A stretch of 64,000 bases of DNA, taken from contig NZ_JABBGA010000014.1 of the NCBI RefSeq assembly GCF_012927165.1, positions 1 through 64,000 of the forward strand, read 5' to 3'. Both the position numbers and the translations under genes were made by a program. The DNA is from Zoogloea dura. GTDB lineage: Bacteria > Pseudomonadota > Gammaproteobacteria > Burkholderiales > Rhodocyclaceae. The notes beneath the pieces were generated by a model. The model had not been told where the DNA came from. It did no database searches and saw only the letters and a program-made list of their open reading frames with translations. This document shows, piece by piece, positions 50,769 to 60,359 of this stretch (position 1 is the first letter of the stretch; each line of letters begins with the position of its first letter).

Positions 50769-51911
50769 ATGAAACTGAAGCACCCCTGCAAGAAGATCCT
50801 GGCCACCGCTGTCCTGACCCTGGCCGCCGGCCAGGCCCTGGCCGACATCAACATCGGCGTGGTCTTCTCCCTCACCGGGCCGGCCGCCTCCCTGGGCCTC
50901 GAGACCCGCAAGTCCATCGAGCTGATGCCCAAGACCCTCGGCAAGGAGAAGATCAACTACATCGTCCTCGACGACGCCACCGATCCCACCAACGCCGTCA
51001 AGAACGCCCGCAAGCTCAGCGGCGAAGACAACGTGGACGTGCTCTTCGGGCCCAACCTGATCACCTCCGGCCTGGCCATGGCCGACGTGGCCAATGAGAA
51101 GAAAGTGCCGCTGCTGTCCCAGGCGCCCATCGTCACCACGCCCGAGAAGTTGAAGTGGGCCTTCCGCGTCGAGCCCCTGGCCGACGTGATGGTGGGCCGC
51201 GTGGTGGCCGACATGAAGGAGAAGGGCGTCAAGACGGTGGCCTTCATCGGCTTCTCCGACTCTTGGGGCGAGCTGCTGCTCAAGGGCCTGACCAAGACCA
51301 CCGAGGCCGCCGGCATCAGGATCGTCGCCACCGAGCGCTTCGGCCGCACCGACAACAGCGTCACCGCCCAGGCCCTCAAGATCGTCGCCTCCAAACCCGA
51401 CGCGGTGTTCGTCGGCGGCTCCGGCACGCCGGCGGCGATGCCCCACACCACCCTGCGCGAGCGTGGCTTCGCCGGCCCCATCTATCACTCCCACGCCGTC
51501 GCCAACAAGGAGTTCCTGCGGGTTGGTGGCAAGGCCATCGAAGGCGCGCGCCTGGCAGTGGCGCCGGTGGTGGTGGCCGAGCAGCTGCCCGACGGCCACC
51601 CCAACAAGCAGGCCGGCCTGGCTTTCGACAAGGCCCTCGAAGCCAAGTACGGCGCTGAAGCCCGCTCCAGCTTCGCCGGCGCCTCATGGGATGGCTGGCT
51701 GATCCTCGAAGGAGCCCTCACCACCGCCCTCAAGACGGCCAAGCCGGGTACCCCGGAATTCCGTGAGGCGGTGCGTAATGCGCTGGAGAAGACCAAGGTC
51801 GTCGGTGCCAATGGCTCCTACACCATGAGCGCCGAGGACCACGGCGGCTACGACCCCAAATCCGCCGTGCTGATCGAGGTGGCCGCGGGCAAGTGGAAGC
51901 TGGTGAAGTAA
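50769..51911 (+). CDS. orphan ABC substrate-binding protein, Liv/aromatic type
   Basis: 380 residues, Sec signal peptide (about 1-25, ending GQALA-DINIG) and type I binding-protein fold (INIGVVFSLTGPAASLGLET, VLFGPNLITSGLAMADVAN, KTVAFIGFSDSWGELLL). AAGGAGA precedes ATG 50769. There are no permease or ATPase genes next to it; it could serve the LivGFHM importer at 4839-8160 or one elsewhere. Cotranscription with the monooxygenase suggests the same aromatic substrate; inference. Confidence 0.92.
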   Translation: MKLKHPCKKILATAVLTLAAGQALADINIGVVFSLTGPAASLGLETRKSIELMPKTLGKEKINYIVLDDATDPTNAVKNARKLSGEDNVDVLFGPNLITSGLAMADVANEKKVPLLSQAPIVTTPEKLKWAFRVEPLADVMVGRVVADMKEKGVKTVAFIGFSDSWGELLLKGLTKTTEAAGIRIVATERFGRTDNSVTAQALKIVASKPDAVFVGGSGTPAAMPHTTLRERGFAGPIYHSHAVANKEFLRVGGKAIEGARLAVAPVVVAEQLPDGHPNKQAGLAFDKALEAKYGAEARSSFAGASWDGWLILEGALTTALKTAKPGTPEFREAVRNALEKTKVVGANGSYTMSAEDHGGYDPKSAVLIEVAAGKWKLVK

Positions 51912-51936
51912 GCAGGCAGGGGGCAGGCGCCCCCTG

Positions 51937-53337
51937 TCAGGCCGCTGGGGTGGTTTCCTGCAGTCCGCCGCCGAGCGCCTTGTAGAGTGACAAGGCGCTC
52001 TTGAACGCCAGGCGCTGCAGGCCGAGCAGGTTCTGCCGGGCTGCATAGGCCTGGCGCTGGGCATCCAGCAGCTCGAGCCGGCTGTCCTGCCCGGCCCGGT
52101 AGCGCAGGCTGGAGAGCTCGCGCCGCCGCTCGGCGCTGGACACGGCGCGCTGCTGGGCCTCGATCTGGCGGCTCAGGGTGGCGCTGGCGGCCAGGCCGTC
52201 AGCCACCTCCCGGAAGGCGGTCTGGATGGATTTCTCGTACTCGGCCACCGCCGTGGAGCGGCGGGCCCGGGCCAGCTCCAGGCCGGACTCGAGGCGGCCG
52301 TTGTCGAAAAGCGGCTGCGTCAGCTGGGGCATGAAACCCCAGGCCAGCTGGCCGCCTTGAAACAGGCTGCCTAGCGCCGGGCTGGCATAGCCCAGGGTGG
52401 CGGTGAGCGCCAGTCGCGGGAAGAAGGCCGCCCGGGCGGCGCCGACGTCGGCGTTGGCCGCGCGCAGGGCCTGTTCTGCCTGGAGGATGTCCGGCCGGCG
52501 CAACAGGAGGTCAGAAGGCAGGCCGGGGGGGAGGGTGGTCAGCACGGGCTGCCTGTCCAGGCGCATGCCCTCGGGCAGATCGGCCGGCACCGTGGTGCCG
52601 AGGAGGAGGGCGAGCGCATTGCTGGCCTGTTTGAGGTCCCGCTTCCGGCCCTCCAGGTCGGCCTCGGCCAAGGCCACCTGGCCCTCCGCCTGGGCCACAT
52701 CGAGCCCGCTGTTCTGCTTGGCCTCCTTGAGCAGGTGCGCCAGCTCCAGGGATTGCCGCCAGTCGGCAAGCGTGGTTTCGGTGAGGCGCAGTTGTTCCAC
52801 CGCCAGGCGTTCTTCCAGGTAGGCGTCCGCCACCGCCGCAATCAGGCTGATGCGGGCGGCCCGGGCCGCCTCGGCGCTGGCCAGGTAGCGTGCCAGCGCC
52901 GCATCCGAAAGCGCCCTGACCCGGCCGAACAGATCGATCTCGAAGGCACTGATGGCAAGGCCGGCGGCATGCGTGCCCTGCAGGCTGGCCGGTGTCGCCG
53001 CGCTGGCAGCCGTCCTTTCCCTCCCGCCGCTCAGGCGGGCATCCAGCTGCGGCAGCAGGGCGCTCCGTTCAATACCGTACTGGGCGCGAACCGCGTCCAC
53101 GTTCAGCAGGGCGATGCGCAGGTCCCGGTTGTTGTCGAGGGCGGTGGTGATCAGGCGCTGCAGGCGCGGGTCCCCGAACATCTGGCGCCAGCCCAGGTCG
53201 GCGGCGTTGCCGGCGCGGGTGGGCTCGTCGGGGCCGTCGGCATAGGACGCCGGCAGCGCCGGCGCCGGGCGCTCGAGTGGCGGGGTCAGGGCGCAGGCGC
53301 TCAGCAGGAGGGCCAGAGAGGTAGGGATGATTCGCAT
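51937..53337 (-). CDS. RND efflux outer-membrane lipoprotein (NodT/OprM family)
   Basis: Outer-membrane channel of a tripartite pump, 466 residues, with lipobox LLSAC (Cys15). Two OEP repeats: DNNRDLRIALLNVDAVRAQYG and QAEQALRAANADVGAARAAFFPRLAL, with the conserved LRRPDILQAEQ motif before the second. It starts 3 bp after the stop of the pump gene, so the order adaptor-pump-channel is one operon. Confidence 0.94.
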   Translation of the reverse strand: MRIIPTSLALLLSACALTPPLERPAPALPASYADGPDEPTRAGNAADLGWRQMFGDPRLQRLITTALDNNRDLRIALLNVDAVRAQYGIERSALLPQLDARLSGGRERTAASAATPASLQGTHAAGLAISAFEIDLFGRVRALSDAALARYLASAEAARAARISLIAAVADAYLEERLAVEQLRLTETTLADWRQSLELAHLLKEAKQNSGLDVAQAEGQVALAEADLEGRKRDLKQASNALALLLGTTVPADLPEGMRLDRQPVLTTLPPGLPSDLLLRRPDILQAEQALRAANADVGAARAAFFPRLALTATLGYASPALGSLFQGGQLAWGFMPQLTQPLFDNGRLESGLELARARRSTAVAEYEKSIQTAFREVADGLAASATLSRQIEAQQRAVSSAERRRELSSLRYRAGQDSRLELLDAQRQAYAARQNLLGLQRLAFKSALSLYKALGGGLQETTPAA

Positions 53338-53340
53338 GGT

Positions 53341-56300
53341 TCAGCTCTCCCCGGGGCGTGTCCGGGCCACGTTGCCGCGACGTTCCGGCAGGCGCGCCTG
53401 GAATCCCAGGACAAAAACGAAGAAGACGGGAACGAAGAACACGGCCAGCAGCGTCGCCGTGACCATTCCACCGAACACGCCGGTGCCGATGGCGTGCTGG
53501 GTCTCCGCGCTGGCGCCGCTGGCCAGCATCAGGGGCACCACGCCCAGCGCAAAGGCCAGGGAGGTCATCAGGATCGGGCGCAGGCGGAGCCGCGAGGCCT
53601 CCACGGCGGCGTCGATCAGGCTCATGCCCTGCTCGCGCAGCTGCTTGGCGAACTCGATGATCAGGATCGCGTTCTTGGCGGAGAGGCCGATGACTGTGAT
53701 CATCCCGACCTTGAAGAACACGTCGTTGGGCATCCCGCGCAGGCTCACCGCCAGCACCGCCCCGATCAGCCCCAGCGGGACGACCAGCATCACCGACAAG
53801 GGAATGGCCCAGCTCTCGTAGAGCGCCGCCAGCACCAGGAAGACCACCAGGGTGGACAGCGCCATCAGCAGCGGCGCCTGGGCGGCCGACTCGCGCTCCT
53901 GGAGGGATTGCCCGGTCCACTCGACCGCGAATCCCGGCGGCAGCCGGCTGACCAGGGCTTCCATGGCGGCCATCGCCTCGCCGCTCGAAACCCCGGGCGC
54001 CGAGCTCCCCGCGATGCGGACCGCCGGGTAGCCCTTGTAGCGCACCAGCTGCAGCGGCGCATCGGTCCACACCGGGGTCACCACTTCGCCGAGGGGGACC
54101 ATCCCGCCCACGTTGTTGCGGACATACAGCTTGAGGATGTCCTCCACCTGCATGCGCGCCCGGGCGTCGGCCTGGATGATCACCTGCTGCATGCGTCCCG
54201 CGTTGGGAAAGTCATTGACGTAGAGGGAGCCCATGGCGGTGCTCAGGGTGTCGCTGATGCTGGCGAAGGACACGCCCAGCGCCTCGGCCTTCTGCCGGTC
54301 GATGTCCAGGCGGACGTTGGTGCCGGGGGCGAGCCCCTCCGGGTAGGCCAGCGCGATGGCCGGGTCCTGCGCGGCCATCGCCAGCAAGGTTTCCTGTGCC
54401 TTCATCAGGGCGCCGAAGCCCTGGTTGGCCCGATCCTGCAGGCGCATGCTGAAGCCGGACGAGGTGCCCAGCTCCTCGATGGCCGGTGGCATCAGGTTCA
54501 TCACCATGCCCTCCGGCGTACGCGCCATCGCGTTCTGGGCCAGCGCCACTTCCTCCTGCGCCGTGGCACCGTCGCGTGCATCCCAGCCTTTCAGGTTGGA
54601 GAAGATGATGCCTGCGTTGGGGCCGGCGCCAGAGAAGCTGAAGCCGAGGACGGACTGGGTCGACGCGATACCGGGGCGGGTGGCCGCGTGGGCTTCGAAG
54701 GTCTTGACCACTTCCAGGGTGCGCTCGGTGGTGGCATCCGAGGGCAGCTGGATCGAGGTCATGAAATAGCCCTGGTCCTCCTCGGGGAGAAAGGCCGACG
54801 GCAAGCGGGCCAGGCCGACCGCCAGGGTGGCGACCAGGGCGGCGAAGACCACCATGACCCGGCCACTCCGTTTCACCAGGCCCAGCACACCGTGGCCGTA
54901 GCGCTCCGTCATGCGGCCGAAGCCCCGGTTGAAGCCGCCGAAGAAACCCCTGGCCTGGGCATGCCCGGTCACCGGCTTGAGCAGGGTGGCGCACAGGGCC
55001 GGGGTCAGGCTGAGGGCCAGGAAGGCCGAGAACAGGATGGCCACCGCCATCGACAGGGAGAACTGGCGGTAGATGACTCCCACCGAACCGCTGGCGAAGG
55101 CCATGGGGATGAACACCGCGATCAGCACCAGGGTGATGCCGACCACCGCGCCGGTGATCTCCTTCATGGCCTTGAGCGTCGCCTCCCGCGGGGACAGGCC
55201 TTCCTGCACCATGAGCCGCTCGACGTTCTCCACCACCACGATGGCGTCATCCACGATGATGCCGATCGCCAGCACCATCCCGAACATGGTCAGCACGTTG
55301 ATCGAAAAGCCGGTCACCAGCATCACGGCGAAGGTGCCGAGCAGGGCGATCGGCGCCACGATGGCGGGAATCAGCGTATAGCGGATGTTCTGGAGGAACA
55401 GGTACATCACCAGGAACACCAGCACCATCGCCTCCAGCAGGGTCTGGGCGACCTGCTCGATGGAAATCTGCACGAAGGGTGCGGTATCGAAGGGGACGGA
55501 GTAGCTGATTCCGCTGGGCATGGAGGCGGACAACTCCTCCAGGCGTGCCCGCACCGCCGCGGCGGTACGCACCGCGTTGGCACCCGGCGCCAGCTGCACC
55601 GCCAGCGCCGAACCGGGCTGTCCGTTCTCGCGGATGGACTCGGCGTAGGTCTGCGCGCCGAGCTCGATCCGCGCGACATCGCCGAGCACCACCTTGGAGC
55701 CGTCGGGCGTGGCTTTCAGCACGATCGCCGCGAACTGCTCGGGGGTCTGCAGTTGCCCCTGGACCGTCACCGGAATGGTCACCCGCTGCCCGGCCACCGT
55801 CGGTGCGCCGCCCACCCGCCCGGGGGCGATCTGCGCGTTCTGGCGGGTGATCGCATCGCTCAGGTCACCCATCGACAACTGGTAGGAGAGGAGCCGGGCC
55901 GGATCCACCCAGATGCGCATGGCCCGTTCCGAGCCGAACAGCTGGACCCGCCCGACGCCCTCGATGCGCCGCAGCTCCTCGATCACGTTGCGCGCAAGGT
56001 AATCGCTCAGTGCTACCTCGTCGTACTGCCCGTTGGAGGCTTTCAACCCCACGATCATCAGGAAGGACGAGGCGGCGGATTCGAACTTGAGCCCGTTCTG
56101 GCGCACCACCGCCGGCAGCCGCGGCTCGATGGTCTTGATGCGGTTCTGCACGTCCACCTGCGCCAGCTCCGGGTGGGTGCCGGGCTTGAAGGTGATCCGG
56201 ATCTCCGCGCTGCCCGAGGTGTCGGTCGCGGATTCGAAGTAAAGCAGGTTCTTGACGCTCGACAGCTCTCGTTCGATGAGGCCGACCACCGCGTCGTTCA

Positions 56301-56469
56301 TGGTCTGCGGGGTGGCCCCGGGGTAGGCCGCGTAGATGCTCACCGTCGGCGGCGCCACGGTGGGGTAGCGGGCGATCGGCAGCTGCGGGATGGCGATGAG
56401 GCCGAGCAGGATGATGAAGAGGGCTACCACCCACGCGAACACGGGTCGTTTGATGAAGAAGGAGGGCAT
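53341..56469 (-). CDS. RND multidrug efflux pump, AcrB/MexB (HAE1) type
   Basis: Inner-membrane proton-driven drug exporter, 1042 residues, twelve TM helices with two large periplasmic loops. Opens MPSFFIKRPVFAWVVALFI; TM4 carries the proton-relay Asp pair (IGIIVDDAIVVVENVERLM) and the TM10 Lys is in GLSAKNAILIIEFAKQL. Start at 56469 is the family start; upstream extensions are not homologous. Probably exports aromatic solvents, phenols or antibiotics. Confidence 0.96.
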   Translation of the reverse strand: MPSFFIKRPVFAWVVALFIILLGLIAIPQLPIARYPTVAPPTVSIYAAYPGATPQTMNDAVVGLIERELSSVKNLLYFESATDTSGSAEIRITFKPGTHPELAQVDVQNRIKTIEPRLPAVVRQNGLKFESAASSFLMIVGLKASNGQYDEVALSDYLARNVIEELRRIEGVGRVQLFGSERAMRIWVDPARLLSYQLSMGDLSDAITRQNAQIAPGRVGGAPTVAGQRVTIPVTVQGQLQTPEQFAAIVLKATPDGSKVVLGDVARIELGAQTYAESIRENGQPGSALAVQLAPGANAVRTAAAVRARLEELSASMPSGISYSVPFDTAPFVQISIEQVAQTLLEAMVLVFLVMYLFLQNIRYTLIPAIVAPIALLGTFAVMLVTGFSINVLTMFGMVLAIGIIVDDAIVVVENVERLMVQEGLSPREATLKAMKEITGAVVGITLVLIAVFIPMAFASGSVGVIYRQFSLSMAVAILFSAFLALSLTPALCATLLKPVTGHAQARGFFGGFNRGFGRMTERYGHGVLGLVKRSGRVMVVFAALVATLAVGLARLPSAFLPEEDQGYFMTSIQLPSDATTERTLEVVKTFEAHAATRPGIASTQSVLGFSFSGAGPNAGIIFSNLKGWDARDGATAQEEVALAQNAMARTPEGMVMNLMPPAIEELGTSSGFSMRLQDRANQGFGALMKAQETLLAMAAQDPAIALAYPEGLAPGTNVRLDIDRQKAEALGVSFASISDTLSTAMGSLYVNDFPNAGRMQQVIIQADARARMQVEDILKLYVRNNVGGMVPLGEVVTPVWTDAPLQLVRYKGYPAVRIAGSSAPGVSSGEAMAAMEALVSRLPPGFAVEWTGQSLQERESAAQAPLLMALSTLVVFLVLAALYESWAIPLSVMLVVPLGLIGAVLAVSLRGMPNDVFFKVGMITVIGLSAKNAILIIEFAKQLREQGMSLIDAAVEASRLRLRPILMTSLAFALGVVPLMLASGASAETQHAIGTGVFGGMVTATLLAVFFVPVFFVFVLGFQARLPERRGNVARTRPGES

Positions 56470-56482
56470 GTTCGATCCTTCC

Positions 56483-57634
56483 TCAGCGGGCGGCCTGGGA
56501 GGCGGGGGCGCGCGCGCCCTGCCAGGCCTGCTCGGTGACACCATCCCCATCCTTGAGGCGATCGAGCCCTTCCACGACCAGCTTGTCGCCGGCTTTCAGG
56601 CCGCTCGATACCAGGTAGTGGCCGTCCACCACCTTGCCGAGCTGCACGGCATGCTGGCGCGCCTTGCCGTCCCCGTCGATGACCCACACGCGGCTCAGGC
56701 CGTCGCCGGTCCGGACAATCGCCTGCTGGGGGGCGAGGATGCCCTCGGTCGCCCCGCCCTGCGGCACCCGGGCGCGCACATACATACCGGGCAGCAAGTG
56801 CCGCCCAGTGTTCTCGACGCGGATCCGCAGCACCACGTCGCCGGTGCCGGCGTCCACATTGATCCCGGAAAACAGGATCTCGCCCTTCACCGGATAGGGC
56901 TTGCCCTGGGCATCCAGGATCGCCGCGCGGCCGTCCGCGGCGCTCGGGCGGCCTGCCGACTTGCGCAAGGTCTCGAGCATCGAGGCGGGCTGGCGTACGT
57001 CCACGTACACCTGGTCGATCTGCTGGACACGCGCCATGGGGGCCGTATCCGTGGTGCTCACCAGGGCGCCCTCCGTCACCATCTCCTCGCCGATCCGCCC
57101 CGAGATCGGGGCGCGGATGGTGGCAAAGCCCAGGTCGAGTTGCCTGCGGGCCAGTGTCGCGCGGGCCTGGTCGACGTCGGCCGCCGCCTGGTTGCGCTGG
57201 GATACGGCATCGTCGTAGAGCTGGCGGCTCACCGCGTCGGCCTCGACCAGGGGCTCAAGGCGTTCCACCTGCAGCCTGGCGCGCTCCAGTGCGGTCATGG
57301 CGCGCTTCAGCGCCGCGTCTGCGCTATCCACCTCGGCCTTGAAGGGGGCAGGGTTGATCTGGAACAAAGGCTGCCCCTCGCGGACTTCGGCGCCCTGCTC
57401 GAAGAGCCGCTTCTGCACGATGCCGCCTACCTGGGGGCGGATCTCGGCGCTGCGCATGGCGGCGACCCGCCCGGGGAGTTCGTCCTCCAGGCGGACGGGG
57501 CTCATCACCACGCGGGTGATGGAGACCAGGGCGGCTTCCGGCGGGGGGGAGAGCGCCTCGCCCTGCGTGCAGGCGGCAAGCACCGCCCCTGCGCCGAGCA
57601 GAGGGACGAGTCGAAGCAGATTTGCGGATTTCAT
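56483..57634 (-). CDS. RND efflux periplasmic adaptor (AcrA/MexA family)
   Basis: 383 residues, lipoprotein signal with lipobox LAAC (Cys22). Lipoyl/barrel-sandwich halves (RSAEIRPQVGGIVQKRLFEQ; DLGFATIRAPISGRIGEEMV), coiled-coil hairpin between them, then beta-barrel and membrane-proximal domains. First gene of the pump operon, divergent from the two-component genes. The leader has a perfect 10-bp hairpin ending 11 nt before the start codon and no clear Shine-Dalgarno sequence. Confidence 0.94.
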   Translation of the reverse strand: MKSANLLRLVPLLGAGAVLAACTQGEALSPPPEAALVSITRVVMSPVRLEDELPGRVAAMRSAEIRPQVGGIVQKRLFEQGAEVREGQPLFQINPAPFKAEVDSADAALKRAMTALERARLQVERLEPLVEADAVSRQLYDDAVSQRNQAAADVDQARATLARRQLDLGFATIRAPISGRIGEEMVTEGALVSTTDTAPMARVQQIDQVYVDVRQPASMLETLRKSAGRPSAADGRAAILDAQGKPYPVKGEILFSGINVDAGTGDVVLRIRVENTGRHLLPGMYVRARVPQGGATEGILAPQQAIVRTGDGLSRVWVIDGDGKARQHAVQLGKVVDGHYLVSSGLKAGDKLVVEGLDRLKDGDGVTEQAWQGARAPASQAAR

Positions 57635-57645
57635 GGCGTATCGGA

Positions 57646-57674
57646 GGCCGGCCCCGGTGGGCGTGGGGCCGGCC
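57646..57674 (-). other. hairpin in the leader of the efflux adaptor gene
   Basis: GGCCGGCCCC (57646-57655) and GGGGCCGGCC (57665-57674), perfect 10-bp arms around a 9-nt loop, immediately upstream of the adaptor start codon at 57634. It occupies the position where a ribosome site would be, so it could limit translation; it could also be a DNA site for the divergent response regulator. Confidence 0.5.
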
Positions 57675-57773
57675 GAATGTAAAATCGCAAGACTAGGCGC
57701 CGAGTGTTGGGCTTTGGCGGGATAAAGATGGAGAAACGATGGAGATGAGCCTCAATTTCGCGCGGGGGCGTGC

Positions 57774-58508
57774 ATGAGCCATGCATTCGAGCGTAGCGCC
57801 GCGGCGGAAACCCAGGCATTGGTGCTGATTGCCGAGGATGAGCCTGAGATCGTCGACATCCTCAAGGCCTACCTGGCGCGCGAAGGCATCCGCACGGCAT
57901 GGGCGGCGGACGGCCGGGCGGCGCTCGAGATGCACCTGGCCCTGAAGCCCGATCTCCTGCTGCTCGACGTGCAGATGCCCCGGGTCGACGGCTGGCAGGT
58001 CTTGTCCGAGGTGAGGGCGCGGGGGCAGACGCCGGTGATCATGGTGACGGCCCACGATCAGGACATCGACAAGCTGATGGCCTTGCGCATTGGTGCCGAT
58101 GACTACGTGGTGAAGCCCTTCAACCCGGCCGAGGTCGCTGCCAGGGTGCGGGCCGTGCTGCGCCGGACCCAGCGTGTCGAGCAGGATCGCCTTGATGTGC
58201 TGCGGGTCGGGCCGCTGGAGATCGACCTGGAGGCTTTCCGGGTTGCGGTGGTGGCGCAGGATGCGTCGCGCCAGGTGCTGAGCCTGACCCTGACCGAGTT
58301 CCGCATCCTCGCCCACCTCGCCAGGGCCCCGCGCCGGGTGTTCAGCCGCAGCGAGCTGATCGCCGCCTGCCTGCCGGAGGGCGAGGTGCTTGAGCGGACG
58401 GTGGACAGCCATATCAGCAAGCTGCGCAGGAAGCTGGATGAGGTCGCTGTCCAGGGCATGCCGGTGAGCCTGCGCGGCGTCGGTTACCGCCTCGAGGACA
58501 TCGCATGA
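57774..58508 (+). CDS. response regulator, OmpR family (BaeR/SmeR-like)
   Basis: 244 residues. Receiver VLIAEDEPEIVDILKAYLAR with phospho-Asp65 (LLLLDVQMPRVDG) and DDYVVKPFNPAEV, then a winged helix (LTEFRILAHLARAPRRVFS, RTVDSHISKLRRKL). Divergent from the RND pump operon, an arrangement known for BaeSR and for SmeSR/smeABC, so it probably activates the pump. Overlaps the kinase gene by ATGA. Confidence 0.93.
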   Translation: MSHAFERSAAAETQALVLIAEDEPEIVDILKAYLAREGIRTAWAADGRAALEMHLALKPDLLLLDVQMPRVDGWQVLSEVRARGQTPVIMVTAHDQDIDKLMALRIGADDYVVKPFNPAEVAARVRAVLRRTQRVEQDRLDVLRVGPLEIDLEAFRVAVVAQDASRQVLSLTLTEFRILAHLARAPRRVFSRSELIAACLPEGEVLERTVDSHISKLRRKLDEVAVQGMPVSLRGVGYRLEDIA

Positions 58509-59632
58509 CGAGCCGCTCCGGCCTCAGCCGGCAACTCGTCCTGTCCATGTCGGCGATGGCCCTCAGCGTGATGCTGCTGCTCCATGTCAGCTTCTACATG
58601 TTCTACGCCATCGCGATGAAGCTCAATCCGTCCCTGGTTTCGCCCAGCGTGGACAGCTGGCCGCCGACCACCTCGGAGTGGATCCTCATCGCGACCATGA
58701 CGCTGCTGGGGCTGGCGCTGGCGGTGCATACGGCGACCCGCTTCTCCAGGCGCATCATCCAGCCTCTCAACTCGGTGACGGAGAGCGTGCGGCGGCTCGC
58801 CCATGGCGATCTGGATGCGCGGGCCCATGCCGAGGACCGTTCCCTTGGCGAAGCCTCGGCGCTGGTGGAGGACTTCAACTCCATGGCAGAGCGCCTGCAG
58901 CGCATGACCGGCGAGCTGGTCACCTGGAATGCGGCGATTGCCCATGAGCTGCGCACGCCGGTGACCATCCTGCGGGGGCGCCTGCAGGGCCTCGCCGAGG
59001 GCGTGTTCCAGCCCGACGAGGCCTTGTTCCGCAGCCTCCTCGCCCAGGTCGAGGGGCTGTCCCGCCTGATCGAGGACTTGCGCGTGCTGAGCCTGGCCGA
59101 CAGCGGCCACCTCAGCCTGCGCACCGAGACGGTCGATCTGTCGGCGGAGATCCGCGCCACCGTGCAACTGGTCGAGCCGGACCTGCGCGCCGCCCAGCTG
59201 GCCGTGGACGTGCAGCTGCCGCCCGCCTGCAGGGTCGAATGCGATGTGGCCCGCATCCGGCAGGTGCTCATCGCCCTGCTCGAGAACGCGCGCCGCTATG
59301 CCCAGCCGGGCGGGCTGCGCATAGCGGCCGAATGCGATGGTGCGGAATTCAGCCTCGGCATCGAGGACGACGGGCCGGGGATCCCCGACGAGGTTGCCGC
59401 CCATATCTTCGAGGCCTTCGTGCGGGGTGACGACTCCCGCGCCCGCCACAGCGGCGGCAGCGGATTGGGGCTGGCCATCGTCCGCGCCATCGTGCATGCC
59501 CACGGCGGCCGGGTCGGATGCGTCGCGGCCGCCGCTGGCGGCACCCGCTTCACGCTCTCCATTCCGTGCCATGCGGCACCGCGCCCGGATGGCCTCAGTG
59601 CGCCGCCGCCAGCAATGCCTGCAGCCGGCTGA
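58505..59632 (+). CDS. sensor histidine kinase (BaeS/SmeS-like)
   Basis: 375 residues, short sensor: TM1 (about 12-34), a periplasmic loop of only about 25 residues (NPSLVSPSVDSWPPTT), TM2 (WILIATMTLLGLALAVH), HAMP, HisKA with His147 (IAHELRTPVTILRG) and HATPase (LLENARRYAQ, DDGPGIPDEV, GSGLGLAIV). The tiny periplasmic loop suggests it senses membrane or envelope stress. Its last 38 bp overlap the end of the convergent unknown gene. Confidence 0.93.
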   Translation: MTSRSGLSRQLVLSMSAMALSVMLLLHVSFYMFYAIAMKLNPSLVSPSVDSWPPTTSEWILIATMTLLGLALAVHTATRFSRRIIQPLNSVTESVRRLAHGDLDARAHAEDRSLGEASALVEDFNSMAERLQRMTGELVTWNAAIAHELRTPVTILRGRLQGLAEGVFQPDEALFRSLLAQVEGLSRLIEDLRVLSLADSGHLSLRTETVDLSAEIRATVQLVEPDLRAAQLAVDVQLPPACRVECDVARIRQVLIALLENARRYAQPGGLRIAAECDGAEFSLGIEDDGPGIPDEVAAHIFEAFVRGDDSRARHSGGSGLGLAIVRAIVHAHGGRVGCVAAAAGGTRFTLSIPCHAAPRPDGLSAPPPAMPAAG

Positions 59633-60359
59633 AGAAGTCCTTGTCGCGCGCATACTGCCCGTCCGCCAGGAAGCCCTTGTTGGCTTCCAGCGAGGCCAGG
59701 TAGTTGCTGATGATCCGGCGGTAGCTGTCCAGGCTGTCCACCGCGTAGGGCGAACCCTGGCTCTGCCCGTCGATCTGCATGCCATAGACCGCGTCGTGCA
59801 TCATCAGGCCATAGGTCATCATGCTGCCCTCATCCATGCCGGCGGTGGCCTGGAACCAGGCCTCCCGGAACTCCGCGGGCGCGTCCCGGGGCGGGAAGTG
59901 CATGGTGCGGGCCGCACCCACCTCGTCGATCCCGTCGCGATTCAGATCCACGCTATAGCCCTCGGGCAGGAGCAGGTTGGCGGCGCCTTCCTCGCTGAGG
60001 GATGCCGTGTCGATGGGCTCGGCGAGGCTGTGGTTCTGGCGCACCGCGTCCATCTCCAGGGCCGACAGGGTGGCCAGGAACTGGCGGGCGTTGTCGATCC
60101 CGCCGGCGCTGTAGGCCTTGTTCAATACCGCGGCGTAAACCGCCTGGCTCTCTGTGCTGACGCCCCGCATCGCCGACAGCTCGGTGTGGGTTGCGCCGAG
60201 GATGCGCTCCAGCGAGGGTGCATCATCCGGTGTGGCGGCTTGATTGCCCTGGGCCTGGAAGGCCGCCTGGTAGGCCGCGTAGAAACTGCTGTCGGGTGCT
60301 TCGCGATAGCTGCGGCGCTGGCTTGCCGTAATGGGCTCGCCGACGTTCCGGATATCCAT
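59595..60359 (-). CDS. unknown protein with EF-hand-like loop
   Basis: Not recognised. 254 residues, no signal peptide or membrane helix, opening MDIRNVGEPITASQRRSYRE after a good GGAGG site. Middle region mostly helical and polar; one segment DLNRDGIDEVG looks like a calcium-binding dockerin/EF-hand loop. Several Met/Gly-rich turns (ATAGMDEGSMMTYGLMMHDA). The N-terminal arrangement resembles cytosolic or exported proteins from secretion clusters but this is not firm. Overlaps the kinase gene tail-to-tail and is divergent from the hybrid kinase at 60546. Confidence 0.7.
   Translation of the reverse strand: MDIRNVGEPITASQRRSYREAPDSSFYAAYQAAFQAQGNQAATPDDAPSLERILGATHTELSAMRGVSTESQAVYAAVLNKAYSAGGIDNARQFLATLSALEMDAVRQNHSLAEPIDTASLSEEGAANLLLPEGYSVDLNRDGIDEVGAARTMHFPPRDAPAEFREAWFQATAGMDEGSMMTYGLMMHDAVYGMQIDGQSQGSPYAVDSLDSYRRIISNYLASLEANKGFLADGQYARDKDFFSRLQALLAAAH

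Noticed and set aside
52735..56538. 1267-residue plus-strand frame across the RND pump
   Set aside because: Mirror frame of the pump and channel genes caused by high GC; composition is His/Gln/Gly/Arg-rich with no family resemblance.
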